A stretch of DNA of 64,000 bases from Saprospiraceae bacterium (GCA_016714985.1 JADKBS010000014.1:1-64000), one strand, 5' to 3'. Positions 6,938 through 16,977 are shown, numbered from the stretch's first letter. The notes: generated from the letters alone by a model not told the origin. Translations and numbers: made by a program.

Positions 6938-7951
6938 ATGAAGTATATTTTTACGCTTACTTTCTTCTTCGCATTTGTCATTCGTTCAATGGGGCAAATC
7001 ACCTGCCTTGATATTTATGACCCTGAAATAAAAGGGGTTCACATGGCAAGAGTGAATGAGTTTTTCCAAGCTTTCGACAAGAACGAATTGGAAATATTAT
7101 CTCAGCTAGTATCTGCAAACGCAAAGCTTGATACTAATTTAGTCGTGAAATATAGGTCTAAAATCAAACAAGAAGGCAGGGGATATTTTTGGTTTTGTAG
7201 GAAAAAATCCCCTTTAGAATACGAAAGGATATATTTTGAGGAAAAAGATGGGAAGAAAAAAGAGTTATTTGCTGTAATTTTGTTTTTTGACGCCAAAAAT
7301 AGTTTCACTGTTGATCACGTTTGCTTTGACCTGCGTACTAGATTGCCTAAGCAACTTAAAAAGGCTCTTGCTAAATTAAATAGCAAAAACGTGAGCAAAA
7401 AAGAGAAATGGGATATTGTAAAAAACGAAATTTCTTCATTTCCTCCACAGCCTAACCTTAATGACATTTCTTACAATATTGACTGGGTAAAAAACAAAAT
7501 ACGCATTGATATTAGTGAATGTTATGGAAACCACCCTTTTCTTGAAGATTATGATGCCGTAAACCAATTAGGCTTTCCAATAACTATTACTTCTTATGTT
7601 ATTGTTGACTCCATTGGAATACCAACTTGGCTACAGCAATTGAAAAACATCCAATACTTAGGAGTAGTTGCCGCAGATATAGCCTCCGTACCAGAGGAAA
7701 TCGACAAGCTGAAAGTAAAAAACTTAATTCTTCGTGTGTTTAGGGTTAAATTACCAGCTATCCCAGCCTCCATTGGCAACCTTGAACAATTGGAAGAATT
7801 AACCATCTCCTGTAAGGAATGTACAGAACTGCCTCCAACACTAACTAAGTTGAAAAAATTGAAAAAATTCGAGTTTCAAGGGAACAAGCTAAATCGTGAA
7901 TCAACCTTTATGGTCTATGAGTTGGGAGGTACCATAAGGTATATTGATTAG
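6938..7951 (+). CDS. Secreted leucine-rich-repeat protein, function unknown
   Basis: 337 residues. Signal peptide MKYIFTLTFFFAFVIRSMGQ. The middle (about 30-200) is a Lys-rich globular region I do not recognise. The C-terminal part (about 225-325) shows four LRR-like turns: IPTWLQQLKNIQYLGV, VPEEIDKLKVKNLIL, IPASIGNLEQLEELTI, LPPTLTKLKKLKKFEF. The gene is clearly AT-richer than both neighbours and uses A/T-ending codons, a sign of separate origin. LRRs suggest protein binding at the cell surface or in the periplasm. Confidence 0.75.
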   Translation: MKYIFTLTFFFAFVIRSMGQITCLDIYDPEIKGVHMARVNEFFQAFDKNELEILSQLVSANAKLDTNLVVKYRSKIKQEGRGYFWFCRKKSPLEYERIYFEEKDGKKKELFAVILFFDAKNSFTVDHVCFDLRTRLPKQLKKALAKLNSKNVSKKEKWDIVKNEISSFPPQPNLNDISYNIDWVKNKIRIDISECYGNHPFLEDYDAVNQLGFPITITSYVIVDSIGIPTWLQQLKNIQYLGVVAADIASVPEEIDKLKVKNLILRVFRVKLPAIPASIGNLEQLEELTISCKECTELPPTLTKLKKLKKFEFQGNKLNRESTFMVYELGGTIRYID

Positions 7952-7978
7952 CGTGATACTGTCGCACTCAACAGCCCC

Positions 7979-8007
7979 CACTGCCAACTGTCGAACTGCT
8001 AACTCAA
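7979..8007. repeat. Heptamer tract at the 3' end of the helicase gene
   Basis: The words actgcca actgtcg aactgct aactcaa follow each other at 7-nt spacing. The helicase stop (7999-8001) lies inside the tract, so the last codons of the protein may derive from it. Confidence 0.45.
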
Positions 8008-9345
8008 AAGTTCCCCCAACTCCTCCCTCGTAAAAGCCATCCCATCCCCGCTGGCCAGTATCTCCCCTGCCAGCGCCGCCTTCTTTTCCTGCATTTTCAG
8101 GATTTTCTCCTCGATGGTGTCCTTGGCGATGAACTTCACGGCCACCACCTTCTCCGTCTGCCCGATGCGGTGCGCCCGTGCGATGGCCTGGTCCTCCACG
8201 AAGGGGTTCCACCACGGGTCGAGGACGAAGACGTAGTCCGCCGCCGTGAGGTTCAGGCCTACGCCGCCCGCCTTGGTGGTGATGAGGAAAGCCTGCACGG
8301 TTGGGTCGGTCGTGAAACGGTCAACGGCCTGTTTGCGGAAGGTCTGCGGGCTTTCCCCCGTCAGCCAAGCATAAGGGTAGCCCGCCGCCTCGAAATGCTC
8401 CCTGAACAGCCGCAAATATTTCTCGAAAGAACTGAAAAACAGCACTTTATGCCCCGCCCGGCGCACCGTCTCGTAGTATTCGAGGATGTCGTTGAACTTA
8501 CCGCTCTCGATTGCGGATTGCGGATTGCGGATTGCGGATTGGGCGGCGTTCAATTTCGGATTGCGAATCTCGGATTGTGGATTGGGGTCTGCTGGGATTG
8601 CCTCTAAATTGGATATTGCGGATTGGGTAGGTCCTGAATCCGCAATCCGCAATCCCAAATCCGAAATCAGACCGGGGTGGTTCGCCAATTGCCGCAACCG
8701 CATCAGCGCCGCCAGCACGGCAATTCGGTTTTGCGGCTGCGTGGGGTCGAGCTTCAGGATTTGGTTGCGCACGGCGCTCTTCTCCTGCTCGTACAGTTTG
8801 CGCTGCGACTCGGTCATTTCGGTATAAAACACCAGCTCCGTCAGCGGTGGCAGTTCTGGGGCCACTTCCTCCTTGGTGCGGCGCAAGAGGTAGGGCTGCA
8901 CGAGGCGGCGCAGTTCGGCCTTTTTCACCTCATCCTGCCGCTTTTCGATGGGCTGTATGAAATGCTTTTTGAAATAGCCAAAACTGCCCAACATGCCGGG
9001 GTTCAGGAACTGCATCTGCGCCCAGAGGTCGGCCAGCGAGTTCTCGATGGGCGTGCCGCTGAGGCTGATTTTGTGCTTCGCAACGAGTTCGCCAACGGCC
9101 TTGAACACGGCGCTTTCGGGGTTTTTGATGTACTGGCTTTCGTCCAAAACGACGTATTCCCATTCAATTTTACGGAGCAAATCCATGTCCATGCGGGCGG
9201 TCTGGTAGGTCGTCAGCACGAGGTCGTATCGGGCGAGGATGCGGGCATCCTTTGTGCGCTGCGCCCCGATATGCTTGCAAATGCTGATGCCCGGGGCGAA
9301 TTTCTTCACCTCCCGCTCCCAGTTGAAGACCAGTGAAGAAGGCAA
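7999..9345 (-). CDS. SNF2-family helicase, C-terminal part (out of frame with 9351-11075)
   Basis: This frame holds the rest of the Swi2/Snf2 motor: LIVLPSSLVFNWE (motif Ia), VVLDESQYIKN (motif II, DESQ), LSGTPIENSLADLW (motif III), then the second RecA lobe with LFFSSFEKYLRLFREHF, FLITTKAGGVGLNLTAADYV and DPWWNPFVEDQAIARAHRIGQ (motifs V and VI). It opens upstream of the listed TTG through a heptamer tract, so it is the continuation of the 9351-11075 frame. An insert of heptamer-encoded residues (NPQSEIRNPK, AAQSAIRNPQSAI) lies between the lobes at 8509-8669, in frame. The joined protein would be about 1027 aa. The motor moves on or remodels dsDNA-protein complexes; bacterial homologues (HepA/RapA-like, SNF2_N plus SWIM-less forms) are of varied role. 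Confidence 0.85.
   Translation of the reverse strand: MPSSLVFNWEREVKKFAPGISICKHIGAQRTKDARILARYDLVLTTYQTARMDMDLLRKIEWEYVVLDESQYIKNPESAVFKAVGELVAKHKISLSGTPIENSLADLWAQMQFLNPGMLGSFGYFKKHFIQPIEKRQDEVKKAELRRLVQPYLLRRTKEEVAPELPPLTELVFYTEMTESQRKLYEQEKSAVRNQILKLDPTQPQNRIAVLAALMRLRQLANHPGLISDLGLRIADSGPTQSAISNLEAIPADPNPQSEIRNPKLNAAQSAIRNPQSAIESGKFNDILEYYETVRRAGHKVLFFSSFEKYLRLFREHFEAAGYPYAWLTGESPQTFRKQAVDRFTTDPTVQAFLITTKAGGVGLNLTAADYVFVLDPWWNPFVEDQAIARAHRIGQTEKVVAVKFIAKDTIEEKILKMQEKKAALAGEILASGDGMAFTREELGELLS
8509..8669. repeat. Heptanucleotide array (gattgcg and variants) inside the helicase gene, in frame
   Basis: About 160 bases of gattgcg/gattggg/aatctcg words at one end and the complementary aatccgc/aaatccg words at the other, so the insert is itself an inverted repeat. 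It is translated as runs of N-P-Q-S-A-I-R, the 7-residue peptide encoded by three heptamers. It replaces a surface loop between the two helicase lobes. Confidence 0.8.
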
Positions 9346-9350
9346 AACGA

Positions 9351-11075
9351 TTAAGCATCGCAGCGGAACGAACTCCCCCTCTTCAGGGAATTTGATTGCG
9401 GATTGCGGATTGCGGATTGCGGATTGGGGGCTGCTGAATCCGCACTCAATCGCTCTTTCGCATGAAGGAGAACCGCCAGCGTTTGCAGCGTTTTCCCCAA
9501 GCCCATGTCATCGGCGAGGCAGGCGCCGAGGTTTTCCCGGTAGTGGTTGGCCAGCCAAGATGCGCCCTCCAATTGGTAGGGTCGAAGCGTCGCTTTTAAC
9601 AGTAATGGCGGCTCGAAATTGAGGGGTTCAGCAGTCTCCGAATCCGAAATCCGAAATCCGAAATCCGAAATCCCTTCTAAAAGCGGGCGCTGCGATTTGG
9701 CTAACCGCAACTCCTCCCCATCGAGCTGTGCAAGGTGGGCGAGGCCATGAAACTTCGCCATCCACTCCTCCGGGATGATGAAAAACGAGCCGTCGGGCAG
9801 CTCGTACCAGGGGTTTTCGGTGCGTAGGTTGTTTATCAGCTTCGCAAAGGGGAACTCCCACTCCCCCACCCTCACTCGGATTCGAAGGTCAAACCAGTCA
9901 TTCTCCTGCCGGATTTCCTGCGACCATTCCGCCGGGGCAAGGCTGATTTTTTTATCCTCAAAAACAGGTGTATCGAGCGTGAAACCAGCTTCACTCAAGG
10001 CGGCTGTATTGCTCCGCAACCATTCAATCATCTGGTAAAAATGGTCGCTTGCCCGTTTCGTGCTTTCGTTATTTCTTCTTTGCCATAGGCTGCCCTCTGT
10101 CTGTTCCAAATCGAAGCCAGTGAGTTTGTCGAGGTAGGCTTGTTCTGTCTCTGGTTGGCGTTTCACCTGCATCACCCGCACCTCGCCTTTTTCGTCAAAA
10201 TGCAGCGCCGTGCGCATCTGCCGTGGGTCGTTCTGTGCGAACTGGGTGCCGAGGTAGCGGAACTGCACGGCCAGCAGCCACTCGTCCTTGAAGAGGTGCT
10301 TGGTCAGCGTCAGGTCGCAGCCCTCTATCTTGCGGGTGCTGGTGATTTCAAAGCCCTCGGCCTCTATCTCCGCCCGCTCTGCCGCCTTCAAGATGAATTT
10401 TTGGAAATATTCCTTCATCGTATGGTTCGGCACGGGCAGCTCGTCCTTTTGCATAAAAGGCTTGAGCATATTGCCGTTCAGGCCGGGCAGCAGGTAGAGG
10501 ACGTCACCGACGAGCACCCAGCCGGGGTTGTTCGTGAGCACGATGGGCTGCTTCCAGCGCACCAGCCAGCGTTCTTCATTGGTGGTGAAATTGAGGCGGT
10601 AGATGATTTTGTCCTTGGTTTTCCGGAAAATCAAATGCGGGATAATGGGGCTTTCGGGATGGCGCACGAGTACGTCCTTCATCATTACCTTCTTGGCGGC
10701 CATGAAGGTGAGCGGCAGGCGGTGCTCCACTATTTTACGAAGGAAAACATCCACTTGGCGGTGGACGTAGGCATCGGCGAGGCGCTTGATGTCCTCGTTT
10801 TGCAGCAGTTCTTCAAGGGGCTTGGCTTTACCCTTCGGCGGGTTGTACTTTGCCTCCAGCGCCTTTTCCGATAGGCTTTCGATGAGGTCGAAGAATTGCG
10901 CCAGCAGCGGCGTCAGCTCAATGCCGTAGCCGGGAATGGTGATGGGGGAGGCGGTCTGGAGCAGGAAGTTCAGCGTGCCGTCGGCGTCCGTCCCGACGAT
11001 GTGCGCAGCAGGCAGGTACCAGCCACCGGGCAGGTAGCGGCGCAGGTCGAAGACGACGGTGGCAGGTTTGGACAT
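9351..11075 (-). CDS. SNF2-family helicase, N-terminal part, ends early by frameshift
   Basis: 574 codons from ATG 11075. Residues 1-about 480 form the long N-terminal region found in bacterial SNF2 proteins (MSKPATVVFDLRRYLPGGW at the start). LRPYQLEGASWLANHY and DDMGLGKTLQT (Walker A, 523-529 region) open the motor domain. The frame then enters the heptamer tract at 9393-9429, reads NPQSAIRNPQS and stops at 9351, before motif Ia. The other frame continues with LRCLIVLPSSLVFNWE. Adding one 7-nt unit or removing two would join the frames. A diverged copy of this gene's first 65 codons lies at 17424-17645. Confidence 0.85.
   Translation of the reverse strand: MSKPATVVFDLRRYLPGGWYLPAAHIVGTDADGTLNFLLQTASPITIPGYGIELTPLLAQFFDLIESLSEKALEAKYNPPKGKAKPLEELLQNEDIKRLADAYVHRQVDVFLRKIVEHRLPLTFMAAKKVMMKDVLVRHPESPIIPHLIFRKTKDKIIYRLNFTTNEERWLVRWKQPIVLTNNPGWVLVGDVLYLLPGLNGNMLKPFMQKDELPVPNHTMKEYFQKFILKAAERAEIEAEGFEITSTRKIEGCDLTLTKHLFKDEWLLAVQFRYLGTQFAQNDPRQMRTALHFDEKGEVRVMQVKRQPETEQAYLDKLTGFDLEQTEGSLWQRRNNESTKRASDHFYQMIEWLRSNTAALSEAGFTLDTPVFEDKKISLAPAEWSQEIRQENDWFDLRIRVRVGEWEFPFAKLINNLRTENPWYELPDGSFFIIPEEWMAKFHGLAHLAQLDGEELRLAKSQRPLLEGISDFGFRISDSETAEPLNFEPPLLLKATLRPYQLEGASWLANHYRENLGACLADDMGLGKTLQTLAVLLHAKERLSADSAAPNPQSAIRNPQSNSLKRGSSFRCDA
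9393..9429. repeat. gattgcg x4 tract at the helicase frameshift
   Basis: Four exact tandem copies of GATTGCG and one degenerate copy. Both the upstream and downstream helicase frames are open through the tract and read (N/S)PQSAIR, so a change in copy number switches the frame. See findings. Confidence 0.88.
9639..9673. repeat. ccgaaat heptamer tract in the helicase gene
   Basis: Four to five copies of CCGAAAT in tandem, translated on the minus strand as EGISDFGFRISDSE just before the motor domain. In frame. The unit differs from the GATTGCG unit 200 bases away. Confidence 0.8.
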
Positions 11076-11290
11076 GGATTTTTCGGGCGAAGGTAAAACG
11101 ATTGGCCCGCAATCCAAGCCTTGCACAAGCCTATGTCACATACTGCGACGGCAACAGGGGACAAAATTTGACTATCATGTGAAGTTGGTCTGGCTAAATA
11201 TTCAACAATGACAAACGATTTCTGCCACAAGGCCCAATCAATGTTTTGGGCGAAGCCAATCGGCCCCTGTGTTCAACATCACATGGATTT

Positions 11291-14200
11291 TTATTGCAAA
11301 ATCACCAGCTTAAAACTGACCTGTTCCACGCCGTTGCTAAGGGTGAGGATGTGCAGACCTGTTGGGCCGTTGGGCAGGGGCAGGGTGCCAAATTTTCCTA
11401 CCCATTTTTTATCCAATAAAACACGGCCAAACACGTCGGTGAGCCGTGCCTCTCCGTTGGGCCAGGGGGTTTCCACGCTCAGGCTCCTGCCCATGCTGAT
11501 GGGGTTCGGATAGACTTTGAATAACTGCGGTTTTAATGGCGCTTTGTCGGATGACGGTAGCACGGGCAGCATGGAGACCAGCACATTGTTCGTGGTATTG
11601 GTGACAATGGCCTGATTGTAGTCGAAGTAGATATTGGCGGTGTTGGTGATGGTCGTGTTCTCTACCAACCCCGTTTTCGGGCGGATGGTGTAGCTGAAAA
11701 AGCCGTGGCTGGCAGGTTCATTGGTGGCGGTATCGGGCAGTAGGATATTGCGGAAAAAGACTTTTAGCATGCCGCTGTTATCCAGTGTGGTTTCGTTGTA
11801 ATGGCTGGCTGCCAGTGGCTTGAAAGTAGTCCAATCTAGGTTGCTGTCCAATTGGTCGGTGAGCGTGATATGGAAGGCGGTGTCGTTACCCGTGTTCTGG
11901 AAGCGGATGGTGTATTCGAGTTGCTCGGAAAAGAGGGTCAGGTTTTCGTCGAATTGGTCGGTGCGGTTGGGGTTGACGAGTTTGTCGTTGGGGTCGTAGG
12001 AGCAGCGCACAGCTTGAACATATTCATGCCCGAAGCTATAGATGGTGTCGGGGTTCGTGGAAGGAACGCAGGCCCAAGTTTCGAAGTTCAGGTTTTGTCC
12101 GGTGCTGTTCTCGTCGGGCATTTGCAGCCACAGTTTTATTTCGAGCGTTGCGGAAGGGTACATATCCGCAAAATCCCAAACCAAGGTGTCCCCATTTACA
12201 TGTGTTGGTGCCAAATCGGCGGAATCCAGCGTTACCAGGCTGTCGAGCACGAGTTTCAACTGGCCTGTTTCAGGGAAGGTGCCAGCGTTGCGCAAGCTCA
12301 ACCAAAACGGCACGACCATATTGCAGCGGGTTGGTGCGGACACGAGGTGGGGCACCATGTTGAGGGTATCAATTTTGGGGTAAAAACCGAATTTGTAATT
12401 GGCATTGAATGGCAGGGTATCAATTGAAATCTGGTAAACATCGGTGCCCGTCGTTAGCTGCCAAAGGTTGGCATCAATGACGTAGCCCAGTTGCCAGTCG
12501 CCCAATTCGACGAAATAACTTGCAATGCCGTCGTCGTTGGGGAAGCTGAGCAGCGCGTTGGGGTTCAGGACGGTATGGCAGTCGAGCAGGGCTTTTTCCG
12601 TGGAGTCGAGCACGGCGTTTTGGTTCAAATCAAAAAAGCATTGACCACTGACGACGGGGTTGGTTTGCAGGTTTTCCCGGCAATGGACTTGGCCATAATT
12701 GAATTTAAAATAAACCAAATCGGTATCAAAGTCACCGTCAATATCGGTTGGCAGCACTTGGTCGGCTTTGTCGAATTCCAGAGGGGCATGGAACGGCAAG
12801 ATGGTGTCCACAAAGCTGCCTGAGGTGTCCTGTACCAGCCATCGTAGGAACGCTTCTTCCTGTGACTGATAGCCAATATCCATCAAATAGTCGTTGTTGA
12901 CATCCATCACGAAAAGTAGATAGGAGGAATATGGAGAGGAAGACATGAGCGTATCAACAGTGAAGTTACTTCCATTGCCCATGTTCTTTAATAGCAGTAA
13001 ACTCGTAAAACTCAAGGGCGTGCTATTGGACCCACCAGCTGTTACCAATATATCCGTATCACTGTCTTGGTCTATATCCGTAGTTCGCAAATAATAACCC
13101 GATGAAGCATCATTGAGGGAAGCAGCGGTTTCAAACAGAAATCCACCGAGGTTCTTCCGCCATTTCAGGCTCGACTGCCAATAGACAATGTCTTTCAGGC
13201 CGTCACCGTCAAGGTCAGCAATGGCATGGGAGCGGGGATTATTGCCGAGTGCTACGCTTCTAGCTGCGAACAAACTGGCATTTTGCCCCAGGTTTTCAAA
13301 CACAGTACCGCTGTTGAGCAGGAAATCAATATCATTGTCCCCATCCAAATCGCCGTAACTGCTCAGGGTATAAGTATTGGTGGAACTCAGTTCCTGCACC
13401 GTTATCGGCACCGAAAAACTGTGGTCGGGCCTATGCTTGAACCATCCAACCGATTGGCTGGCCGTGAAGAGAAGGTCTTTGATGCCATCGTTGTCCATGT
13501 CAACGGCACCAAGCTTGAGCAAGCTGCCCTTCGGGATGGTCAGGAGCGGTTGGGCAGATTTGAAGCGTATATCGCCCGCAACCGAAATGTTTTCTAACCA
13601 CAGTATTTCATTGGCCTTCCCCAGTAATACGTCCATGTCGCCATCCAAGTCGGCATCGAATGAGATGAAAGGAGTCGTTGGGTTGGAGTACCCAAAATTC
13701 AGCAGTTTTTTCAGGCGCTCGTCGGTGCCATACAACGTATCATTGCTGGAAGCCAACCAACCAAAATCACGGAGCAAATCCGGCACCCCATCGGCGTTAA
13801 AATCAGCCACTTCGGCGTTGTATTCGTAAGACAGGAATTGTGTTTCGTCAAAAAGCTCATGGGTGTGGTTGAAAAGGCCATTGCCCACGTTTTCAAACCA
13901 TTCGTTGTGCAGTACAACATCCAGGTCGCCGTCGCCATCCATGTCCCTGACGAAAGTGCCTCGCCCGATGGCTGTTGCTGCCACGATGTTTTCAGGCCCA
14001 AGCAATTGGGTGCCGCCGACCACCGGATACCAAACCATTTGGACGTTGGCGTTCTTTAACTGAACCACCAAATCCTCAAATCCGTCACCGTTGAGGTCGG
14101 CAGTGGCGATGTTGCCATATTGATATACATTGTCCAATAGAACATTGGCTGAGCCAAAGCTTCCGCTGCCGTTATTGAGCAAGTACATCAGCCTGTAGAT

Positions 14201-16870
14201 GCCCTGGTCGTAAGTTTTCACCAGCAGGTCTTTGCTGCCGTCCTTGTTCAGGTCAAGGAAAGCGATGTCACTGATGTTTTGGGTCAAGGTGGCAATATTG
14301 CTGGAGGAAGTGAAGCTGCCGCCGTTGGCGGGTAGCTGTAAAAGTTTTTTGAGCCATTTATCGTACTCGTTGAAAACGATTATATCCTTATGGCCATCCC
14401 CGTTGATGTCCTCGAGGGCCGCCCCATCCACGAAATAGTTGTTGATTGATATTGGTGTCAAAAGGCCGTTTCCGTTGTTTTTGTAAACCTTGCCGAAGTA
14501 ATTTTGGGACCAAAGCAAGTCCATGTCACCATCCCCGCCAAGGTCAAAGCAGAATATCCGTGCTTCGTTGGCGGAGATATTGGCGTCAGCTTCTGGCACA
14601 TCCAAGCCGACAACTTGTTCTGATGCGAGATTCCCATTACCATCATAGTTTTCAAGCCAAGCGATATGGGTGCCTCTTCTGCCCAATACGTCCATGTCGC
14701 CGTCCATGTCAAAATCAGCATAGGTTACCACATCAAGGCCAAAATCTGGTGCTAAGTTGTGGCCATTGAGGTGGCTAAAGCCAGTGGGGGTTTTCTCGTA
14801 CCAATTGATTCCGGCAGCCACGCTCTGCGAGCTATTCGTTGAGAGCGTTCCACCTTGGTGGGTGCAAATATCAATGTCGCCATCATTGTCCATGTCCAAG
14901 GCATACAACTCGAAGGTGTAGAGGGTGGTATCAAGGAGGGAAACTGGGTCGGCGAAATCACCATTGTTGTTTTGCATCCAATTAATTGCTCCATAGGTAA
15001 TATCCAAGTCCCCATCGCCGTCAATGTCCTTGGCCCTATAATAATTGCTGTATATAATGTTTTCAAAATTTCCCATATCCTCGAAAGTTTGGGAATTGGG
15101 GGCATATTTGAATTCATATACGGCATCGGCGGGCCATCCCAAATCCAAAATCAGGGAAACATTGCCATCTTGATTAAAATCCGCTGATAAAATATAGGCT
15201 GAGATGCTGTAATTCCCTCCAATTTGAACAGGGTTTTGAAAGGTCATTCCTGTGTTTTCAAAATAATAGAGATAGTTGTTGGCATCCAATAGCAGCAAAT
15301 CCAAATCGCCGTCCTTTTTTACATCAATTACTTCTATAAGCCTTGAAGCATTATTGGAAAAAAGAAGTTGCTTGGTGAAATTATCTTGACCGTCGTTTTT
15401 GTACCAATAGGTGCGTGGTTGGTTATATTCTCTTCCAATGATGTCCATGTCGCCATCGTTGTCAAAGTCGCCGGGCAAGATATAATCACCGCTAATCGTA
15501 TCAATCATAAGCTGTTCTTGGCCAAAGCCTGTTCCGTTGTCGTTTTTGAACAGTTTGACCTGGTTGAACTCAGCTACCAGCAAATCCAAGTCGCCGTCCA
15601 TGTCCCAATCCAAGAGGGTCAAGGGTTTCACGGCATTGTACGCAGGACTAGCTGAATTGACGATAAACTTTCGTTCAGAAAAGATTTTTTGGTTGGGTAG
15701 CTGTGCCCTCCAAAATTTATTTTCACCGGTAGTATATACAATATCGGTGAATCCATCGCCATTAATATCCCCCATATCGGAATATAAATATGAACTTGGG
15801 TCAAAATTATACTTGTGGTAACCCTGCTGCTCAATATTCGCTTCCTTTATGGCATTTGACAACCATAGCAATTCATTGGCTTCCATAAATACCAGGTCTG
15901 GGATATTGTCCATGTTCAAGTCCGTTACCCTACCGTATTTATCATTGGTGGAGTTGTGCAATTCAATTAAGTCTCCGAAAGTGTGGTTTGGGAATTGCCG
16001 CTCCCAAACTATCTGAGTGCCGGTGAATTTTATTAGGTCCAATAAATTATCCCCGTTCAAATGGGCAAACCCAATATTTTCATCGGAATCCGCCAAGCTA
16101 CCAGCACCGACAAAGCTGGTTGGGCCTATCCTTCTATACCAAATATAACCATTTATGAGGTCTTCCATACCGTCTCCGTCAATATCGAGCATCCTCATTT
16201 TAAAACCATGGCTCGTAGTGTTAAAGAGTGTTTGTGTCGCACCAAAACTGCCTTGGCCATCCGTGTTTTCCAACCATTTTATTGTACTGCCTATACCAAC
16301 CAACATATCCATGTCCCCATCGCTATCGAGGTCATAGGCAAGGGCTTTGGTCACTGCAATACCGCTAATAGGGTGGCTGGTAAAATTGCCAAGACCATCC
16401 GTGTTCTCCAGCCACATAAAGTTGTTGTTGTTCGCTGAGCGCCTAAGCATAATGTCCGAATCGCCGTCACCGTCCAGGTCGGCGACATCCAGCGCAGATG
16501 AGTTTTCACTGACCAATTGAATGCCGCTACCGAAAATACCATTGCCAGTATTGGGGTACCAAACTGCCGGGGTCGTTGAGGAATTTGCGATGATGTCCGT
16601 CCAGCCATTTCCATCCAAGTCGGCGAACAATAGCGAGGAGGCCAGAGGCCCGACATACAGGGCATCTGAAAAACTCCCGAATTCCACCTGTTTGTACCAA
16701 TTGATATTGTAGGTGACAATATCTGGCTTGCCGTCGTTGTCTATATCAGCAATTTCAAATCCATTAGTTGTAGGGAAGGAATCCAATAAGATTTCAGCGC
16801 CAAACTGTGCATGAAGTTGAAGGGGAAAAAAGAAACAAATCGAAAATAAGCGTAAGTAGCGGTTTGTCAT
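11291..16870 (-). CDS. Giant secreted FG-GAP/VCBS-repeat protein with DUF7619-type domain and T9SS type A tail
   Basis: 1859 residues. Signal peptide MTNRYLRLFSICFFFPLQLHAQ. Residues about 25-1400 consist of over 25 VCBS/FG-GAP-type repeats, each with a Ca-binding-like D-x-D-x-D-G-x-x-D loop (DIDNDGKPDIV, DLDGDGDSDIM, DLDSDGDMDML) and a W-L/Y-E/N-N-T/D strand; these form beta-propeller-like blades. Then comes an SdrD/DUF11-like stretch, then about 1590-1760 the block CSYDPNDKLVNP ... YTIRFQNTGNDTAFHITLTDQLDSNLD ... ANIYFDYNQAIVTNT typical of DUF7619. The last ~75 residues (KVYPNPISMGRSLSVE ... GLHILTLSNG...FKLVIL) are a T9SS type A sorting domain. Surface-attached adhesin or binding protein; ligand unknown. 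Confidence 0.93.
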   Translation of the reverse strand: MTNRYLRLFSICFFFPLQLHAQFGAEILLDSFPTTNGFEIADIDNDGKPDIVTYNINWYKQVEFGSFSDALYVGPLASSLLFADLDGNGWTDIIANSSTTPAVWYPNTGNGIFGSGIQLVSENSSALDVADLDGDGDSDIMLRRSANNNNFMWLENTDGLGNFTSHPISGIAVTKALAYDLDSDGDMDMLVGIGSTIKWLENTDGQGSFGATQTLFNTTSHGFKMRMLDIDGDGMEDLINGYIWYRRIGPTSFVGAGSLADSDENIGFAHLNGDNLLDLIKFTGTQIVWERQFPNHTFGDLIELHNSTNDKYGRVTDLNMDNIPDLVFMEANELLWLSNAIKEANIEQQGYHKYNFDPSSYLYSDMGDINGDGFTDIVYTTGENKFWRAQLPNQKIFSERKFIVNSASPAYNAVKPLTLLDWDMDGDLDLLVAEFNQVKLFKNDNGTGFGQEQLMIDTISGDYILPGDFDNDGDMDIIGREYNQPRTYWYKNDGQDNFTKQLLFSNNASRLIEVIDVKKDGDLDLLLLDANNYLYYFENTGMTFQNPVQIGGNYSISAYILSADFNQDGNVSLILDLGWPADAVYEFKYAPNSQTFEDMGNFENIIYSNYYRAKDIDGDGDLDITYGAINWMQNNNGDFADPVSLLDTTLYTFELYALDMDNDGDIDICTHQGGTLSTNSSQSVAAGINWYEKTPTGFSHLNGHNLAPDFGLDVVTYADFDMDGDMDVLGRRGTHIAWLENYDGNGNLASEQVVGLDVPEADANISANEARIFCFDLGGDGDMDLLWSQNYFGKVYKNNGNGLLTPISINNYFVDGAALEDINGDGHKDIIVFNEYDKWLKKLLQLPANGGSFTSSSNIATLTQNISDIAFLDLNKDGSKDLLVKTYDQGIYRLMYLLNNGSGSFGSANVLLDNVYQYGNIATADLNGDGFEDLVVQLKNANVQMVWYPVVGGTQLLGPENIVAATAIGRGTFVRDMDGDGDLDVVLHNEWFENVGNGLFNHTHELFDETQFLSYEYNAEVADFNADGVPDLLRDFGWLASSNDTLYGTDERLKKLLNFGYSNPTTPFISFDADLDGDMDVLLGKANEILWLENISVAGDIRFKSAQPLLTIPKGSLLKLGAVDMDNDGIKDLLFTASQSVGWFKHRPDHSFSVPITVQELSSTNTYTLSSYGDLDGDNDIDFLLNSGTVFENLGQNASLFAARSVALGNNPRSHAIADLDGDGLKDIVYWQSSLKWRKNLGGFLFETAASLNDASSGYYLRTTDIDQDSDTDILVTAGGSNSTPLSFTSLLLLKNMGNGSNFTVDTLMSSSPYSSYLLFVMDVNNDYLMDIGYQSQEEAFLRWLVQDTSGSFVDTILPFHAPLEFDKADQVLPTDIDGDFDTDLVYFKFNYGQVHCRENLQTNPVVSGQCFFDLNQNAVLDSTEKALLDCHTVLNPNALLSFPNDDGIASYFVELGDWQLGYVIDANLWQLTTGTDVYQISIDTLPFNANYKFGFYPKIDTLNMVPHLVSAPTRCNMVVPFWLSLRNAGTFPETGQLKLVLDSLVTLDSADLAPTHVNGDTLVWDFADMYPSATLEIKLWLQMPDENSTGQNLNFETWACVPSTNPDTIYSFGHEYVQAVRCSYDPNDKLVNPNRTDQFDENLTLFSEQLEYTIRFQNTGNDTAFHITLTDQLDSNLDWTTFKPLAASHYNETTLDNSGMLKVFFRNILLPDTATNEPASHGFFSYTIRPKTGLVENTTITNTANIYFDYNQAIVTNTTNNVLVSMLPVLPSSDKAPLKPQLFKVYPNPISMGRSLSVETPWPNGEARLTDVFGRVLLDKKWVGKFGTLPLPNGPTGLHILTLSNGVEQVSFKLVILQ

Positions 16871-16898
16871 AGTTCTGGATTATGATGGAGGATGCTTG

Positions 16899-16906
16899 CA
16901 AAACTA
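16899..16906 (-). promoter_or_regulatory. -7 box TAGTTTTG for the FG-GAP gene
   Basis: An exact TAnnTTTG match on the minus strand, 29 bases before ATG 16870. The -33 region is not convincing. Confidence 0.45.
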
Positions 16907-16977
16907 AGGAATTATGCAAAATACCCAGCATTGAACCTGTTTTTACCCTCATTTGGGTAGGGGACTTCCAATGCGCC

